Below the pieces are notes generated by a model. That model did not search any database. It was not told the origin of the DNA and saw only the letters and a program-made list of their open reading frames with translations. A stretch of DNA of 64,000 nt from Planctomycetota bacterium (lineage in GTDB: Bacteria > Planctomycetota > SZUA-567 > H5-PLA8). How positions within the stretch are numbered: position 1 is the first letter of the stretch; every line of letters starts with the position of its first letter. The stretch is taken from contig JAKLKQ010000003.1 in the NCBI GenBank assembly GCA_023150555.1, positions 124,001 to 188,000 of the forward strand. Direction: 5' to 3'. Positions 17,625 to 27,117 of this stretch are shown here, piece after piece. The position numbers and the translations under genes were made by a program.

Positions 17625-19244
17625 ATGCGCTGGTTCGTGCGCGGCGACGTGGACGGATTTTTCGGGCTCGCGCTGGACAACCTGGTTCAGCTGCTGGTCA
17701 TCGTCGGCCTGTGTGGCGGCGTGCTGGGCTTTCCGGCCGAGTTGCTGTACGGGGCGATCCTGCCCGGCGTGGCGATCTCCCTGCTGGTCGGCAACCTTTA
17801 CTACGCGTGGCAGGCCAAACGGCTCGCCGAAGCCACCGGCCGAACCGACGTCTGCGCGCTGCCGTACGGCATCAACACCGTCTCGCTGTTCGCGCACGTC
17901 TTCCTGGTCATGCTGCCGGTCAAACTCCAGGCGCTGGATCCCGTCGAGAAGGGCGGCTTCGGTCTTGACCCGGACGCCGCGTCGCGCCTGAGCTGGCAGG
18001 TGGGCCTGCTGGCGTGCCTGGGTTCGGGGGTGATCGAGTTCGCGGGGGCGTTCGTCGCCGAGCGCCTGCGCAAGGCCACGCCGCGCGCGGCCCTGCTGAG
18101 CACGCTCGCGGGGATCGCGCTGAGCTTCATCTCGCTGACGTTCCTCTTCCGCACCTTCGCCGCGCCGGTGGTGGGCTTCACGACGCTGGGCATCATCCTG
18201 CTGATCTACTTCGGCGGCGTGAAGTTCCGCGGCGGGCTGCCCGGCGGGATGGTGGCGGTGGCCGTCGGCACCCTGCTGGCCTGGACCACGGGCCTGACCA
18301 CGGCGGAGAACATGCCGCAGGCCGGGATCGCCTTCCACGCGCCGGTGCCGTACTTCGGTGACGTCTTCCACGTGCTGGGCAGCAAGTTCCTCTTCACATA
18401 CCTCTCGATCATCATCCCCATGGGCGTCTTCAACGTGGTGGGTTCGCTGCAGAACATCGAGTCCGCCGAGGCCGCCGGCGATTCCTATCCCACGCAGCCT
18501 TCGCTGATGGTCAACGGCATCGGCTCCATCGCCGCGGCGTTCTTCGGCAGCTGCTTCCCGACGACCATCTACATCGGGCACCCGGGCTGGAAGGGCCTGG
18601 GCGCGCGCGCGGGGTACTCGATCCTCAACGCCGTCTTCATGACCGCCGTCTGCGTCACCGGTGCGGTCGCCTACATCGCGTGGGCCGTTCCCATCGAAGC
18701 CGGCATGGCGATCGTGCTTTGGATCGGCATGGTCATCACCGCTCAGGCCTTCCAGGCCACCGAGCGCAAGCACGCGCCGGCCGCCGTCGTGGGCCTGCTG
18801 GTGGGCGTCGGCGCCTGGGGCAGCCTGATGCTCAAGAACGGCCTGCGCGCGATGGCCGAGGTCAGCGGGCGCTCGGGCGTGAGCTGGGACGATATCAAGG
18901 ACCAGCTGCTGGCGACGCTCGCCCGCGGCGACACCTACGTGCACGGCGCCTTCTCGCTCGAACAGGGCATGATCTTCAGCGCGATGATCCTCTCGGCGGC
19001 GACGGTCTTCGTCATCGAGAAGCAGTTCACGCGCGCCGCGGCGTGGTGCGTGGCCGGCGCGGCGCTCAGCGCCGTGGGCCTGATGCACACCTACGCCTGG
19101 GGCTTCGCGGACACGGTTCAGGATCTCAACCCGCACTGGCCCTGGGCCGTGCCGGCCGCGAACATGTGGGCGATGGGCTACCTGGCCATGGGCCTCTGCT
19201 TCTTCCTGGCCAACTGGCTGACGGTGAAGGGCGAAAGCCACTGA
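17625..19244 (+). CDS. NCS2-type (xanthine/uracil-like) membrane permease
   Basis: The 539-residue protein starts at the ATG at 17625 behind GGGAGG; the frame is open further upstream but without membrane or family character. It has about 12-14 membrane segments and an N-terminal RGDVDGFFGLALDNLVQLLV, in the style of AzgA/NCS2 permeases. A central GSCFPTTIYIGHPGWKGLGARAGYS stretch is the most conserved-looking part. It is probably a proton symporter for a nucleobase or related anion; the substrate cannot be read from sequence. No purine catabolic gene is adjacent. The MshEN-PilZ gene follows after 69 bp on the same strand. Confidence 0.72.
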   Translation: MRWFVRGDVDGFFGLALDNLVQLLVIVGLCGGVLGFPAELLYGAILPGVAISLLVGNLYYAWQAKRLAEATGRTDVCALPYGINTVSLFAHVFLVMLPVKLQALDPVEKGGFGLDPDAASRLSWQVGLLACLGSGVIEFAGAFVAERLRKATPRAALLSTLAGIALSFISLTFLFRTFAAPVVGFTTLGIILLIYFGGVKFRGGLPGGMVAVAVGTLLAWTTGLTTAENMPQAGIAFHAPVPYFGDVFHVLGSKFLFTYLSIIIPMGVFNVVGSLQNIESAEAAGDSYPTQPSLMVNGIGSIAAAFFGSCFPTTIYIGHPGWKGLGARAGYSILNAVFMTAVCVTGAVAYIAWAVPIEAGMAIVLWIGMVITAQAFQATERKHAPAAVVGLLVGVGAWGSLMLKNGLRAMAEVSGRSGVSWDDIKDQLLATLARGDTYVHGAFSLEQGMIFSAMILSAATVFVIEKQFTRAAAWCVAGAALSAVGLMHTYAWGFADTVQDLNPHWPWAVPAANMWAMGYLAMGLCFFLANWLTVKGESH

Positions 19245-19313
19245 ACATTGCATCCGTCTCTTTGGGTTGTATCCTGAAGATATATTATCGGTGGCGATTC
19301 CGGGGGTAATTTC

Positions 19314-20147
19314 ATGGCAACATTGAGCGGCAAGGACCGCAAGCTCTGTGACGCGTTGATGCAGATGGGCCTACTCGACGCCCAGGGCGCAGAGAAGGCC
19401 GCCAGCGGCGCGAAATTCAGCGGCGAATTGTTTTCGCAATACCTCGTTCGCAGCGGGACGCTCTCCGCCGCCGACGTCAGCCGCGCCCAGGCCCAGGCCG
19501 ACGGCCTGCCGTGGGTGGACCTTGCCGCCGTCGAGATCCCCGTCGACGTCGGGGAACTGTTTCCCTACTTCACACTCAAGGACTACGGCTGCACGCCCTT
19601 CGGCGACGACGGTACCGTTCTGAAGGTCGCCGCGCCGGGGCGCTTGCCGCCCAGCGCCGTGCGCGACCTCGAGAACGGCAGCAGGCGCAAGGTCGAATGC
19701 TACGTCGCGGCCGAGGGCCAGGTCCAAGAGGCCTTGAAACTCCTTTACCAGGGGCGCATCCCGCGGCGCTTCACGCGCTACGAGTTGCAGGTCCCGGTGC
19801 GCGTGCAATTCTGCTCGCGCCTGGGCAAGCCCATCGGCGCGGAAATCTCCGCGCTGGTCACGCTCAACATCAGCCAGGGCGGCCTGGCGACCTTCGGCAT
19901 GCCAAGCATTCCCGCCGAGGTCGCGCGCTCGATCCCGCTCGAGGCCTGGGCCCGCGTGACGCTCGAGGATCCCGACCTGACCGTGCAGGCGCTGTGCCGG
20001 CTCTGCTGGACGCGCCGCGAGGACGACGACGGCGGCAACCTCAAGCAGTGGATCCTGGGCATGGAGATCGCGGAGATCTCCGGACCCGACCAGGAGCGCC
20101 TCGTCAAACTCTGCGCCAAGGCCGCGAAGACCACCGATCCGGCCTGA
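19314..20147 (+). CDS. MshEN-type N-terminal domain plus PilZ c-di-GMP-binding protein
   Basis: This soluble 277-residue protein has two parts. Residues about 10-130 resemble the N-terminal domain of GspE/MshE ATPases (LFSQYLVRSGTLSAADVSRA, LPWVDLAAVEIP), which in MshE also binds c-di-GMP. Residues about 148-265 form a PilZ domain with the two hallmark motifs: RRFTR (RxxxR) and NISQGG (D/NxSxxG). Both diguanylate-binding signatures are intact, so ligand binding is likely. There is no ATPase or effector domain, so it may act as an adaptor between c-di-GMP level and pili or polysaccharide output. The gene lies between the NCS2 permease and a secreted SMP-30 protein on the same strand. Confidence 0.78.
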   Translation: MATLSGKDRKLCDALMQMGLLDAQGAEKAASGAKFSGELFSQYLVRSGTLSAADVSRAQAQADGLPWVDLAAVEIPVDVGELFPYFTLKDYGCTPFGDDGTVLKVAAPGRLPPSAVRDLENGSRRKVECYVAAEGQVQEALKLLYQGRIPRRFTRYELQVPVRVQFCSRLGKPIGAEISALVTLNISQGGLATFGMPSIPAEVARSIPLEAWARVTLEDPDLTVQALCRLCWTRREDDDGGNLKQWILGMEIAEISGPDQERLVKLCAKAAKTTDPA

Positions 20148-20183
20148 ACGCGAAAAGCCTCACCTTATCCCGGAGACCGCCGC

Positions 20184-21125
20184 GTGCGCGTGCCATCGCT
20201 GCTGTGCATCCTGTCGCTGTCCGTCTCCTGCCTGGCCGTCGACGCGCCCAAAGCCGAAGCGCCCGCGCTGCCCGAACTCCCGGCGCCGCCCACCGTGGCC
20301 GAAGGCGCGCAGTTGAAGCTCGAATACGAGGAGAAGCGCTGGTTCGAAGGCCCCGTCTGGGACCCGGCGGGCAAGACCCTCTACTTCACTTCCCACGGCG
20401 GCAAGACCAACTGGATCATGCGCCTGGACGGCGAGGGCAAAGCCACGAAGTGGTGGGACGAGACCGGCGGCATCGGCGGGCTATGGGTCGCGGGCGGCCG
20501 CGCCTACGCGGCGCAGTCGGAGGCGCACAAGGTCGTCTCGTTCGAGTTCACCGCCGACGGCCCGAAGGATCTGAAGGTGCTCCACACCGACGAATCGCTG
20601 CACCAGCCCAACGATCTGTGGCGGCTGGCCAACGGGAACATCTACTTCACCGATCCCGACTTCAAGGGCAAGGACGGCGAGAAGACCGGCTCGGTCTGGC
20701 TGCTGACGCCCGAAGGCAAGGCCGCGAAGGTCGTCGCGGACCTGGGCGCGCCCAACGGCATCGCCGCTTCGCCCGACGCCAAGACGCTGTACCTCAGCGA
20801 CAGCGACAAGAAGCAGTGGTGGAAGTACGCCATCCAGGACGACGGGACGCTCGCGAAGGGCGAAGCCTTCTTCGCGCCCGAGCCGCGGGGCAAGGGCAAC
20901 CCCGACGGCATGAGCGTCGACGAGCAGGGAAACGTCTATGGTACCGGCCTGGGCGGCGTATGGGTCGTCTCGCCCGAAGGCAAGATGCTGGGTTTCGTGC
21001 CCGTCCCGGAGCCGTGCAGCAACGTGGCCTTCGGCGGCGAGGACTTCAAGACGCTGCACCTCACCTGCGGCCGCAAGGTCTACAGCCTGCGCATGGCCGT
21101 CGCCGGCAGCCGCGCCGGAATGTGA
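20184..21125 (+). CDS. Secreted SMP-30/gluconolactonase family beta-propeller
   Basis: The 313-residue protein begins with GTG at 20184 behind CCGGAG and has a signal peptide (SLLCILSLSVSCLAVDA). The mature part is a six-bladed SMP-30-type propeller. Metal-ligand positions of the family are readable: WFEGPVWD (Glu), HQPNDLWR (Asn), GAPNGIAASPD (Asn) and NPDGMSVDEQGN (Asp). Family members are calcium- or zinc-dependent lactonases that open sugar lactones. The signal peptide places this one in the periplasm or outside. It is 36 bp after the PilZ gene and convergent with the GT2 fragment. Confidence 0.85.
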   Translation: MRVPSLLCILSLSVSCLAVDAPKAEAPALPELPAPPTVAEGAQLKLEYEEKRWFEGPVWDPAGKTLYFTSHGGKTNWIMRLDGEGKATKWWDETGGIGGLWVAGGRAYAAQSEAHKVVSFEFTADGPKDLKVLHTDESLHQPNDLWRLANGNIYFTDPDFKGKDGEKTGSVWLLTPEGKAAKVVADLGAPNGIAASPDAKTLYLSDSDKKQWWKYAIQDDGTLAKGEAFFAPEPRGKGNPDGMSVDEQGNVYGTGLGGVWVVSPEGKMLGFVPVPEPCSNVAFGGEDFKTLHLTCGRKVYSLRMAVAGSRAGM

Positions 21126-21141
21126 CGCACGCAGCCAAGCG

Positions 21142-21867
21142 TCAGATCATGACGCCCAGTTTATAGAGCCAGTGGTAGGTGCGCCCGCGCATCTGGAAGC
21201 GCCGTGCGTGTTGCGAGATTTCCTTCTGCGGGACGCTGCGGCCTTGGATCCGGTCGCGCAGCGCGGCGCATTCCATCGACGCCGGATGCTCCCGGGCACG
21301 GTCCTGAACGGTCTTCTGGGCCTTGTGGATGCGAAACGCCGCGAGGAACTGCGGCAGCCGCGCGAACTTGGCCTTGGCTTCGGCGAAGCGGTGCAGCAGC
21401 TCCCAGTCGAGGGCGAAGTGCAGGTTCACGTCCATGCGCGCGCCGGTTCTTTCCCAGAGGCTGCGGCGCCAGTAGAGCGTCTCCTGGGGAATGTAGTCCA
21501 CCCAGCGCAGGATTTCGGAGTCATGCGGCGGCATGACCCAGCGGCCGATCTCCTTGCTGTCTTCGTCGATCAGAATGCGGTGCCCGTAGACGACGTCGAC
21601 GTCCGGGTGCGCGGCAAAGTACGCGCCGATCCGCTGCAGCGCACCGGGCAGCAGAAGGTCGTCGCTGTTCAGCCAGCCCATGATCTCGCCGCCGGCGTGG
21701 TCGAAGCCGAGCTGGACCGCCTCGGCCTGACCGTTGTCGGGCCGCGAGGTCCAATAGGCCAGGCGCTTACCTTCGTTCTCGATGACCTCCTTCGATCCGT
21801 CCGAGGAGCCGCCGTCGATCACCAGGTACTCCAGGTTGGGATAGCCCGAGTCCAGCACGCTGCGCAT
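21142..21867 (-). pseudogene. GT2 glycosyltransferase part of a split sulfotransferase-GT2 gene
   Basis: The 241-codon frame holds most of a family 2 glycosyltransferase: EYLVIDGGSSDGS, the metal-binding WLNSDDLLLPG, and YIPQETLYWRRSLWERTG. It lacks its first strand. That missing strand (WPKISVVTPSFNQKLFLL) is the C-terminus of the upstream frame at 21871-23010, in the same reading frame, separated only by one TAG (21871-21873) and one Ala codon. The intact gene would therefore be a single frame of 623 codons. Without the first strand this fragment alone should not bind nucleotide-sugar. A CAG-to-TAG change or a base-calling error is the simplest explanation. Confidence 0.75.
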
Positions 21868-21870
21868 CGC

Positions 21871-23010
21871 CTACAGCAGGAACAGTTTCTGGTTGAACGA
21901 CGGCGTAACGACCGAGATCTTCGGCCAGGAGACGGGCGCTTTCTCGCGGAAAGCAGGCGGAGGGCGCATCGGCTTGGGCCCATGCTGGCGCAATACTCCG
22001 ATGCGCGGCGCGAAGATTCCCTTCACGCGCAGCACGGGGTAGGTCAAACAGGATTTCCACCACGGCGCAACTTTGCTTTTCGGGGGCACGACGGGTTTGG
22101 CGAGTTCGACGACCTCCAGCGCCTTCCGGAGCTCCCCTCTCAGCTTCAAATAGCGCCGGCGCAGGCCGTACAGATCCATGCGATGCTGCTCGATCACGTC
22201 AAAGAGCGCGCGCCGGTTTTCCTCGGATCGGAGGACCGTGTTCCGCCTTCGCTCTTCATCGAGCGCATGTTGCAGTTTGACGACAAGCCCCCGTATCTCC
22301 TGATGCTCCGGCATCGGCACATCGTCCATACCTTCGCGATACCCGAAGCGCCTCAGGACATCGCCGCAGAGGAAGCAAAAGAGCGCGTGCAGATCTTTTG
22401 GCATTTCCTCCTTCCAAGACCCGGACCTGCCGCGGCGGAAATTGGCTGGGCTTTCTTTGCGCAGTTGCTCGAACGTCTTGAGCACGCCGCCGGACGTGCG
22501 CGGGAGATCCAGGTCCAGCGCTCGCAGCGCCTCGCGGACGGAGCGCTCGGTATCGGAAACCAGATCGTCGAACCGGACGATTGCCGTATTCGGCCGGGCG
22601 CTCCACGCGGTAACATGGCTCGCCCATCCGCCGAACGCAGACTGGTAGAGAATCAGATTGCCAAGGGTTTTCTTGAAGTTCGCTTCCCCCCCGGTAGCCA
22701 GGCCCTTTGGTTGTTCCTTGAGGGAATAATGAGCGAACGACACCAGCGCGTCGCGGCCGTCGCGTATGAGATATACAGCCGGATACCGGTCGTCACCGGG
22801 CATCTCGTGCGTCTTAACGAAAACCGGTTCCGGACGCCGGTCCATTTCCTCGAGCTGAAACCTGTTCAGCTCGGCCTTCACGTCGCCGTAAAGTTCCCTT
22901 AGCGGCTTTTCCCTATAGATAGAGTGGGACGATACGCCGTAGAGAGCATGCAGGGCGTGTCTAAAAAAGTGATTTCCCGAACGCGGATACGATGCAAGCC
23001 AAATCACCAT
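21871..23010 (-). pseudogene. Sulfotransferase part of a split sulfotransferase-GT2 gene
   Basis: The frame encodes 379 residues from an ATG at 23010. Residues 1-~200 form a PAPS-dependent sulfotransferase domain: the phosphate loop is SYPRSGNHFFRHAL, the second PAPS site is IRDGRDALVSFAHY, and FRRGRSGSWKEEM is the RKGxxGxWK-like element. A charged helical linker follows (about 230-300). The frame then ends in WPKISVVTPSFNQ, the opening strand of a GT2 fold, before a TAG. The rest of the GT2 domain continues in frame at 21867. The sulfotransferase domain itself looks complete and could still be made. It is divergent from another sulfotransferase gene at 23118. Confidence 0.75.
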
Positions 23011-23117
23011 GAAAGTTTCAATTTCTCCGTGCCGAATTTCCCGGCAGCGGGCCGGCCGTGGAATTCCATCCGGCGTTTTGCTAATCTACCCTCTTCAGGT
23101 TGGAGAAATTTTACTGG

Positions 23118-23852
23118 ATGATTCTCATACACACAAGCGTGCCGCGGACGGCGAGCACTTGGCTGGAGGGCCTGTTCAGCGAGCTCGCCGATGATCTGGT
23201 TCTCTTTAAGCCGAGCCGGGGCCTGAAAGTCTATCAGGACTTCCTCGTGGCTGGCGGCCTGCCCGATTGGCACTTGTTCGTCGGCATATTCCTTCCATGG
23301 GAAAAGCTGGAACTGGCGGCCTGCGCCTTCCCTTACCGCATCCTGCATGTGAAACGGGATCCTCGGGATATTCTTGTCTCCTGGTATTATTCCCTTAAAC
23401 ACTCGCATTCCATGCAGAGCAAGTTCTATTCCAACGTGCGTCAGAAGCTCTGCACTCTTCCCGAAGACGAAGGGATGGCGTACCTGCTGGACCAGTTTTC
23501 GGATATCGTCCAGCGATTGACTTCCTATTGCGGAAAGACGGACGACGATCATTGCCAGACGGTCGATTTCACCGAGCTGACGAAGGACCCCGCCAAGGTT
23601 CTGGGCGCCTTTTTTCGGAACGCGGGCTTTGCCGTCAAGGACCAGCATATCGAAGCGATATCCGCAAGGCACAGTTTCTCGAAGCTGGCCGAGGGCCGGC
23701 TCGAAGGCCAGGAGGATGTCACGCACCATATGCGCAAAGGCATCGCCGGCGATTGGAAGAGCAAATTCACGCCCCACCTTCGCAGTACCTTCAAGGCGCG
23801 CTTTGGGCAGGATCTGATCCGCCTCGGCTACGAAACCGGCGACGACTGGTAG
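23118..23852 (+). CDS. PAPS-dependent sulfotransferase
   Basis: The 244-residue protein has all the main sulfotransferase elements: the 5'-phosphosulfate loop SVPRTASTWLEGLF near the start, the 3'-phosphate site VKRDPRDILVSWYY, and the C-terminal RKGIAGDWKSKF. The ATG at 23118 is chosen because GGAGAA lies 10 nt upstream; a TTG at 23100 is in frame but lacks a site. Such enzymes transfer sulfate from PAPS to sugars or lipids. Together with the divergent sulfotransferase-GT2 gene it suggests sulfation of a surface glycan, which is inference. The divergent gap is 107 bp. Confidence 0.85.
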   Translation: MILIHTSVPRTASTWLEGLFSELADDLVLFKPSRGLKVYQDFLVAGGLPDWHLFVGIFLPWEKLELAACAFPYRILHVKRDPRDILVSWYYSLKHSHSMQSKFYSNVRQKLCTLPEDEGMAYLLDQFSDIVQRLTSYCGKTDDDHCQTVDFTELTKDPAKVLGAFFRNAGFAVKDQHIEAISARHSFSKLAEGRLEGQEDVTHHMRKGIAGDWKSKFTPHLRSTFKARFGQDLIRLGYETGDDW

Positions 23853-23987
23853 CCGCAGGTCCGATTTGCCGTGAACCGCCCCGACTCTACAACCGTCTCC
23901 GCCGGGCGTGGCGCCCGTTTCCCGAAGCGAAACGAGGTCGGCAAGGTCAACTGGCTCAAGCTCTGGCGCTTCACTCCGAACTGAGCC

Positions 23988-26018
23988 CTACCCCACCGAG
24001 AAGCCGGCGACGTCGCGCGCCGGGACGGTGCATTCGATGATCGTTGATTCGCCGTCCCGTCTTGTTTCGTACCTCACGTCCGGCCACAGCGCCGTGACTT
24101 CGCCCGTTGCGTCCAGCTTCGCCTTGAGCGTGCGCGCTTCGCGCGCGTAGTTCGTCACCGCAAGCACCACGGAGCCTTTGCCGTCCTGCGCGTGCACGAC
24201 CAGCGCGTCCACGTCGGCGTGCGGGGTCAGGATCTGGCAGCGGCGGTCCAGGCGCGGCAGCACGAAGCGGTTCACGATCGCGCGCAGGCTCTCGTTCCGG
24301 ATGTCCATCCCGAAGGGCGAGGCGAGGTAACACGTCTTCGCCGTCTCCGCGGAGACGGGATCGCCGAGCGCACTCGTCGCGTCGCCGGTCGCGCCGCACA
24401 GCGCCACCCTGCAGAAGCGTTCGCCCGCCGAAACGTTCGCGTCGCCGTAAGGCGAGAGGTAATCGCGCTCGAGGTAGCCGAAGGTCTCGGTCAGGTGCCC
24501 GGGCGCGCGTTCGTAGGCGAAGCCTTCTTCGTCGACGATCCCGAAACGTCCGTCCGCCAGGATGCTGCCGCCTTCCGCGACGAACCGTTTCAGGATCTCG
24601 GCGTGCGCCCGGCTGAGCATCATCTGGCAGGGCACGACCAGCAGCTTGAGGTGCCGCGTCGCTTCCTTTAACAGGTCGTCGGCCTGCACGAACGCCGGCT
24701 GCACGCCCTGCTCCCACAGGTAGCGGTACCAGCCGGCCAGCGAGGCGCGATACAGGCCCGGCTCGTCGGGCAGGACAAGATCGGTGAAGCGGTCGCACGT
24801 GGGGTGGTACAGAAGCGCGACGCCGCTGTCGAAGACGCGGCGGTTGACGAAGAGTTCCGGGCGCGCGTGCAGTACCGTTGCGACGGCGGCAGCCTGCGCG
24901 GCGCGTTCATTGGGTTCGCCGTCCGGCGCGGTCATGCCGCGCCCCGCGACCTGGAAGCCGCGCGTGAACGGGTTCCACTTCCAGTAGACCAGGCCCTCGA
25001 CGCCGTGCGCGAAAGCCTGCCACGTCCACAGCTTGACCTCGTCGTGCACGCTGCTGCCGCGCGCAAGCGCCGTCTGGTTGTGCGTCTGCAGTTCGCTGAC
25101 CATCACGGCCTTGCCGCGCGCCAGGCTGCCGGCGCAGACGCCGCCGCGGTAGATCTGCGCGACCGAACAGGGATTCTCGCGCAGCCGCACGTCCCAGCTC
25201 TGCGGATAGACGCTCAGCCCGAAGACGTCCGCCGCCGCGGCGATCTTCCAGTCGTCGTTGGCGAGGATGGTCGTGTCGAAGGTCGTCATCGACCAGCTGT
25301 TGTCGACGATGACGGGGTGCTTCGCGTCGACGGAGCGCACGACGCCGGTCCAGCGCTTGACGAGTTTGACGATCGCGTCGGCGCGGAAGTCCTCAAAGTC
25401 GAGCAGGTGCCGCAGGCTGGACCACTTGCTGTACGGGTGCGAGAAGTTCTCCAGATGGACCTGCGCGAAGTCCGAATAGAAGCGGCCCCACGCGCGGTTC
25501 AGTTCCTTCACCTCCCGGTACTTGGCCTTCAGCCAGGCGCGGAATTCGCTTTGCGTATGCGGGTCGGTGGAGTGGAAGTTGACCTCGTTGAAGAGGTCGT
25601 AGCCGAAGAGCGCCGGGTGGTCCTTAAAGTGCTCGGCGACGGCCTTCACGTACGCGTCGATCTCCTTGGCCGCGTCGGGATGGAAGTAGCTGACCCAGTG
25701 CCGCGCGCGATTGCTCTGGGGCAGGCGGTCCATCGTCCACGTCGCGTCGGGGGCGAACTGGAAGGCCGGGTTTTGCCCTTCCAGCTCCAGGATCGCGCGC
25801 ATGCCGTGTTTCGCGCACGCGTCCATCGCGCGGTCGATGGCGCCAAAGGCGATGCCGTGCCCATCGGGCGCTTCCCAGCGGCTGACCGGCGGCCAGAGCA
25901 CGCAGAGGTTGAAGCCGGCCTCGGCCATGCGCCGCAGATCGGCGGCCTGGCGTTCGGCGGAGAGGTTGGGCTCGACGAGGTACACCGCGCCGAGCAGCGG
26001 GCGATCCAGCGCCTTCAT
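23988..26018 (-). CDS. GH42-like beta-galactosidase family glycoside hydrolase
   Basis: The 676-residue protein has no signal peptide, so it is likely cytoplasmic. It begins with a TIM barrel: RRMAEAGFNLCVLWPPVSRWE, then YDLFNEVNFHS with the probable acid/base Glu. The probable nucleophile Glu lies in MVSELQTH. A second domain (about 400-600) reads as the GH42 trimerisation/glutamine-amidotransferase-like fold (LLVVPCQMMLSRAHAEIL). Length matches GH42. The start has AAAGG inside the end of manA, only 4 bp away, so the two are probably co-transcribed. The substrate may be a galactoside or mannoside. Confidence 0.82.
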   Translation of the reverse strand: MKALDRPLLGAVYLVEPNLSAERQAADLRRMAEAGFNLCVLWPPVSRWEAPDGHGIAFGAIDRAMDACAKHGMRAILELEGQNPAFQFAPDATWTMDRLPQSNRARHWVSYFHPDAAKEIDAYVKAVAEHFKDHPALFGYDLFNEVNFHSTDPHTQSEFRAWLKAKYREVKELNRAWGRFYSDFAQVHLENFSHPYSKWSSLRHLLDFEDFRADAIVKLVKRWTGVVRSVDAKHPVIVDNSWSMTTFDTTILANDDWKIAAAADVFGLSVYPQSWDVRLRENPCSVAQIYRGGVCAGSLARGKAVMVSELQTHNQTALARGSSVHDEVKLWTWQAFAHGVEGLVYWKWNPFTRGFQVAGRGMTAPDGEPNERAAQAAAVATVLHARPELFVNRRVFDSGVALLYHPTCDRFTDLVLPDEPGLYRASLAGWYRYLWEQGVQPAFVQADDLLKEATRHLKLLVVPCQMMLSRAHAEILKRFVAEGGSILADGRFGIVDEEGFAYERAPGHLTETFGYLERDYLSPYGDANVSAGERFCRVALCGATGDATSALGDPVSAETAKTCYLASPFGMDIRNESLRAIVNRFVLPRLDRRCQILTPHADVDALVVHAQDGKGSVVLAVTNYAREARTLKAKLDATGEVTALWPDVRYETRRDGESTIIECTVPARDVAGFSVG

Positions 26019-26022
26019 TGCT

Positions 26023-27117
26023 TTAACCTTTCGGAATGCCGGGTTCGCAGAGCAGGATGGCCAACGATTCGCCGTTCGCGGGTTCGAAGACCGCGCGCTC
26101 GAAGCCCGCGGCGAGCAGGAACTTGGCGCCGGGTTCGAGCGGAAGCTTCACGTCCTCCGCCGAGACGGTCCCGCGTCCGGCCGCGACGATGCCGACGCCG
26201 ACCTTGCCGGAAGACGCGAGTTCCGCGCGCTGCTTCGCCGTGAAACGCGCGATGGTGAAGCAACTCGTCTGCTGCGGTCCGATCAACTCTTCGGAGGACG
26301 CAAAGCCGCTGCCGCGCTTTGTGGCGCGCGGCGCGATCTGGCAGCGCTTGCGCACGGCGTCTACCGTGAGCGGCGTGTAGTCGAAGATCTTCATGGCGAA
26401 ACGCGGGTCGCGGCCCATGAAACGCGCGGGTGGCGGCACGACGATGCCTTCGCGTTCGAACTCGCAGCGCACCACCAGGTCGCTGGGCTCCATCACTTCG
26501 AGCATCAGCACGCCTTCGCCGATCGCGTGCGGCAGGCCGCCGGGCACCAGCCAGACTTCGCCGGGCTTGACGGGAACGCGATCGAAGCAGGCGTGCATCG
26601 CCTGCATGTCCTGTTCGAGGACGATGCGTTCCCATTCCTCGGGCTTCGGCGGGCGCTGGAAGCCGAGCAGGATGTAGCCTGCGCATTCGGGGCGGATCGA
26701 GAGGACGACGTAGGTCTCGAGCTTGCCCCAGCGCGAGCTGAGGTGCTGCTGCGCAAAGGCCGCCGTCGGATGCGCCTGGATGTGCAGGCGGATCGAACTG
26801 TCGAGGAGCTTGGCAAGGAAGCCGAGTTCCGTGCCCAGCGCTTGGTGGTGCGCATTGCCGAGATAATAGTCGGGCGCGGCGGCGAAGAGTTCCTTCACGA
26901 TACGCTTTGCGTTATTGCCGTCGTAAACGAAGGCGAGGCCCTCGCCGGGGATCTCGGCCAGCCCCGGATTGCGCGCTTCGACCGTGGACGCGATCCAGTC
27001 TTCGGGGCGGTCGCCGTCGCGCGGAGCGGCTTCGCGCTGCAGGCGGTCGAGTTCGCGCCCGCCCAGGTAGCCGCGGCGCACGCGGTTGGCGGGCAGGGCC
27101 AGCAGGGGCTTCTTCAT
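26023..27117 (-). CDS. manA: Mannose-6-phosphate isomerase, class I
   Basis: The 364-residue enzyme interconverts mannose-6-phosphate and fructose-6-phosphate. Zinc ligands of the class are recognisable: Gln and His in LHIQAHP, Glu in KLETYVVL, and His in GGLPHAIGEG. The start at 27117 (MKKPLLALPAN) has AGGGGG directly upstream; a longer frame to 27159 has no such site. The downstream partner is the GH42-like hydrolase, so the pair may feed mannose from a glycan into glycolysis or supply mannose-6-phosphate for GDP-mannose and exopolysaccharide. It is divergent from hpnH across a repeat-rich 399-bp gap. Confidence 0.85.
   Translation of the reverse strand: MKKPLLALPANRVRRGYLGGRELDRLQREAAPRDGDRPEDWIASTVEARNPGLAEIPGEGLAFVYDGNNAKRIVKELFAAAPDYYLGNAHHQALGTELGFLAKLLDSSIRLHIQAHPTAAFAQQHLSSRWGKLETYVVLSIRPECAGYILLGFQRPPKPEEWERIVLEQDMQAMHACFDRVPVKPGEVWLVPGGLPHAIGEGVLMLEVMEPSDLVVRCEFEREGIVVPPPARFMGRDPRFAMKIFDYTPLTVDAVRKRCQIAPRATKRGSGFASSEELIGPQQTSCFTIARFTAKQRAELASSGKVGVGIVAAGRGTVSAEDVKLPLEPGAKFLLAAGFERAVFEPANGESLAILLCEPGIPKG

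Noticed and set aside
17448..19253. 601-codon minus-strand frame
   Set aside because: Antisense to the NCS2 permease, whose membrane segments are clear.
21871..21873. Genetic-code change with TAG read as an amino acid
   Set aside because: TAG ends several intact genes here (for example at 2430 and 3756), so a local mutation or sequencing error is more likely.
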